8,478 nucleotides of DNA, taken from contig DYKC01000041.1 of NCBI GenBank assembly GCA_020722825.1, positions 1 through 8,478 of the forward strand. The letters are read 5' to 3'. Of the stretch, positions 7,202-8,478 are shown one piece after another (within the stretch, counting starts at the first letter, position 1; each line of letters starts with the position of its first letter). The stretch comes from Vermiphilus sp. (GTDB lineage: Bacteria > Ratteibacteria > UBA8468 > B48-G9 > JAFGKM01). The notes under the pieces were generated by a model. The model was not told the origin of the DNA and did not search any database. It was given only the letters and a program-made list of their open reading frames with translations. The position numbers were made by a program, and so were the translations under genes.

Positions 7202-7243
7202 AAATCCCTCTCTTCCCCCTATGGAAAAGGGGTGAGAGGATTT
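7202..7243 (-). promoter_or_regulatory. Hairpin covering the plsX ribosome binding site
   Basis: In the minus-strand RNA, AAATCC (7243-7238) pairs with GGATTT (7207-7202), TCTC with GAGA (7212-7209), and CCCC (7232-7229) with GGGG (7218-7215): 14 pairs with a bulged G and a small internal loop, closed by a 10-nt loop. The GAGAGGG that would serve as the plsX ribosome binding site (7212-7206) is in the 3' arm. The stem fills nearly the whole rpmF-plsX gap. No U-tract follows. It may regulate plsX translation, or it may be a copy of a dispersed palindromic repeat; the near-perfect flanking palindrome in a gap fits either. Confidence 0.5.
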
Positions 7244-7244
7244 C

Positions 7245-7442
7245 TCATTCTTCTTTTTTCTTCTCTTTAATCTTCAGTACTGGTACACCCCTATAATAAC
7301 CGCAGAATTCGCAAACAGTATGAGGGAGTTTTAAAGAACCACAGTTGGGACAGATGCTTAATGAACTTTTTCTGTATTTCTTGTTGCTGTTTCTTCTCTT
7401 TCCTGTTCTGCTGTTTGAATGTCTTCTCTTAGGATTTGGCAT
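7245..7442 (-). CDS. rpmF: 50S ribosomal protein L32
   Basis: Small protein of the large ribosomal subunit. It has 65 residues, with the typical basic N-terminus MPNPKRRHSNSRTGKRR and a C-terminal four-cysteine zinc ribbon (C31, C34, C44, C47; CPNCG and CEFCGYY). This is therefore the zinc-binding paralogue type rather than the cysteine-free form some bacteria use under zinc limitation. GGAGG lies 7 nt before the ATG. It sits 19 nt after coaD and before plsX, a pairing seen in many bacteria. The DUF177 gene (yceD) that often precedes rpmF is absent. Confidence 0.97.
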   Translation of the reverse strand: MPNPKRRHSNSRTGKRRNSNKKYRKSSLSICPNCGSLKLPHTVCEFCGYYRGVPVLKIKEKKKEE

Positions 7443-7461
7443 TTTTTATCCTCCGACCCAT

Positions 7462-7944
7462 CTAATATTTGAATTTTTTCTTTAACGCTTCAGCCACAAC
7501 TTCAGGTACAAACATTGAAACATCACCTTTTAAACTGGCAATTTCTTTTACTATTGATGAACTTATAAAAAAGAACTCTTCTCCCGGCATAAGAAAAACT
7601 GTTTCTATCCTGCTGTCAAGTTTTCTGTTTGCAAGTAACATCTGAAACTCATACTCAAAGTCAGAGACAGCTCTTAATCCTCTCAGTATAATATTTATAC
7701 GCTTTTTTTTCATATAATTCACAAGAAGACCGTTAAACCTGTCAACCTCCACCCTTTTGCTTTTATCGTAGATAGTTCTTATCAAAGCCACCCTTTCCTC
7801 TATGGTAAAAAGAGAATTTTTCCTTGAGTGATTGGTAACCGCAACCACCACCCTATCAACAAATCCAAGACTTCTTTCAATCACATCAATATGACCCATT
7901 GTGATAGGGTCAAAACTACCTGGATAAACCGCTATTCTTTCCAT
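7462..7944 (-). CDS. coaD: Phosphopantetheine adenylyltransferase
   Basis: Transfers AMP from ATP to 4'-phosphopantetheine to give dephospho-CoA, the penultimate step of CoA synthesis. From the ATG at 7944 it has 160 residues, almost the length of the E. coli enzyme. The nucleotidyltransferase motif is TMGH (15-18) after YPGSFDP. RGLRAVSDFEYE is at 88-99 and ISSSIVKEI at 127-135. Reading from an in-frame TTG at 7950 would add only two residues; the ATG places the conserved YPGSFDP at the usual position. No clear ribosome binding site is seen before either, and the start lies inside rsmD (29-nt overlap), so coupling is likely. rsmD-coaD is a classic neighbour pair. Confidence 0.96.
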   Translation of the reverse strand: MERIAVYPGSFDPITMGHIDVIERSLGFVDRVVVAVTNHSRKNSLFTIEERVALIRTIYDKSKRVEVDRFNGLLVNYMKKKRINIILRGLRAVSDFEYEFQMLLANRKLDSRIETVFLMPGEEFFFISSSIVKEIASLKGDVSMFVPEVVAEALKKKFKY

Positions 7945-8478
7945 ATTCAATATTAATTTTCAGGTAAGAAACCTTATTCTTGCCGTAAATCTTTTCCTTA
8001 TAAACTGTCAGGCCCTCAACTTCAGGTAAAAGATACCTGCTTCTATGTTCAATAATAGCTACACCACCCTGGCATATCATCTGAAATCTAACAATACTCT
8101 TCAGCATTGATGCAATCTTGTTTTCCGGGTATCCGTAAGGCGGGTCTGCAATTATCAGGTCAAATTTTTCTTTTGAAAGTTCTTCAATAATCTTTTCTGC
8201 CTTACCTTTTCTTATAGAGCACTGACCTGTAATACCAAGAGTTTCAATGTTTTTTTTTATTATGCTGATTGCTTCCCTTTCCAATTCCACAAAAACAACT
8301 TCTCTGGCTCCATGGCTTATTGCCTCTATCCCCAATGCCCCTGTACCGGCAAAAAGGTCAAGAACTCTTTTGTCTGCAATCCAACCTCTGAGAACGTCAA
8401 ATATTGCCTCTCTTATTAAATCTTTCGTAGGCCTCAAACTTTTACTGCCTGCAGGGAAAAACAGCCTTCTCCCCTTTA
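7916..8478 (-). CDS. rsmD: 16S rRNA (guanine(966)-N(2))-methyltransferase RsmD (5' partial)
   Basis: SAM-dependent methyltransferase that modifies G966 of 16S rRNA in the assembled small subunit. The frame is open to the window edge. Upstream of the TTG at 8437 the codons continue in frame as KGRRLFFPAGSKSL and lead directly into LRPTKDLIREAIFDVL, which is the normal RsmD N-terminus; the TTG is thus an internal Leu and roughly ten residues are missing. The SAM-binding motif LDLFAGTGALGIEA follows, then the catalytic DPPYG, the D/N-PPY motif of exocyclic-amine methyltransferases. It overlaps coaD by 29 nt. The partner gene recG, often found upstream, is outside the window. Confidence 0.94.
   Translation of the reverse strand, partial: KGRRLFFPAGSKSLRPTKDLIREAIFDVLRGWIADKRVLDLFAGTGALGIEAISHGAREVVFVELEREAISIIKKNIETLGITGQCSIRKGKAEKIIEELSKEKFDLIIADPPYGYPENKIASMLKSIVRFQMICQGGVAIIEHRSRYLLPEVEGLTVYKEKIYGKNKVSYLKINIEYGKNSGLSR

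Noticed and set aside
1..8478. CRISPR array, transfer RNA, ribosomal RNA, insertion sequence or prophage
   Set aside because: No regularly spaced repeats, no tRNA or rRNA-like segment, and no transposase or phage protein were seen; coding sequence fills almost the entire window.

Overview
This 8.5 kb window is a tightly packed, single-strand bacterial housekeeping cluster centred on type II fatty acid synthesis. Every gene lies on the minus strand, so transcription runs from high to low coordinates. The sequence is AT-rich, arginine codons lean to AGA/AGG, and proteins are rich in Lys and Ile. This fits many low-GC bacteria. The phylum cannot be fixed from these genes, because they are near-universal and the order is widely shared. 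Nothing points to phage, plasmid or recent transfer.

In transcription order the window holds: rsmD (16S rRNA G966 methyltransferase, 5' end outside the window), coaD (phosphopantetheine adenylyltransferase), rpmF (ribosomal protein L32, zinc form), plsX, fabH, fabD, fabG, acpP, fabF, an acyl-CoA dehydrogenase, and an RluD-type pseudouridine synthase whose 3' end is outside the window. Junctions are overlaps of 4 to 29 nt or gaps of 19 to 84 nt, so one long transcript, or a few overlapping ones, is likely. No intergenic stretch exceeds 100 bases.

The genes fit together as follows. CoaD makes dephospho-CoA, the precursor of CoA and of the phosphopantetheine arm of ACP. FabD loads malonate onto AcpP, FabH starts chains, FabF elongates them and FabG reduces the beta-keto intermediate. 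PlsX moves finished acyl chains from ACP to phosphate for phospholipid synthesis. RsmD, L32 and RluD act on the ribosome, so the cluster couples membrane and ribosome production. The dehydratase (FabZ/FabA) and an enoyl-ACP reductase are not in the window.

I found no convincing new system. The points worth a second look are: an acyl-CoA dehydrogenase, normally a beta-oxidation or fermentation enzyme, placed directly after fabF; an RNA hairpin between rpmF and plsX that buries the plsX ribosome binding site; a long stem-loop with a U-tract just before acpP; and a smaller stem-loop at the end of fabD. Several apparent starts (rsmD, coaD and the dehydrogenase) are upstream or internal TTG codons that are probably not the real starts.
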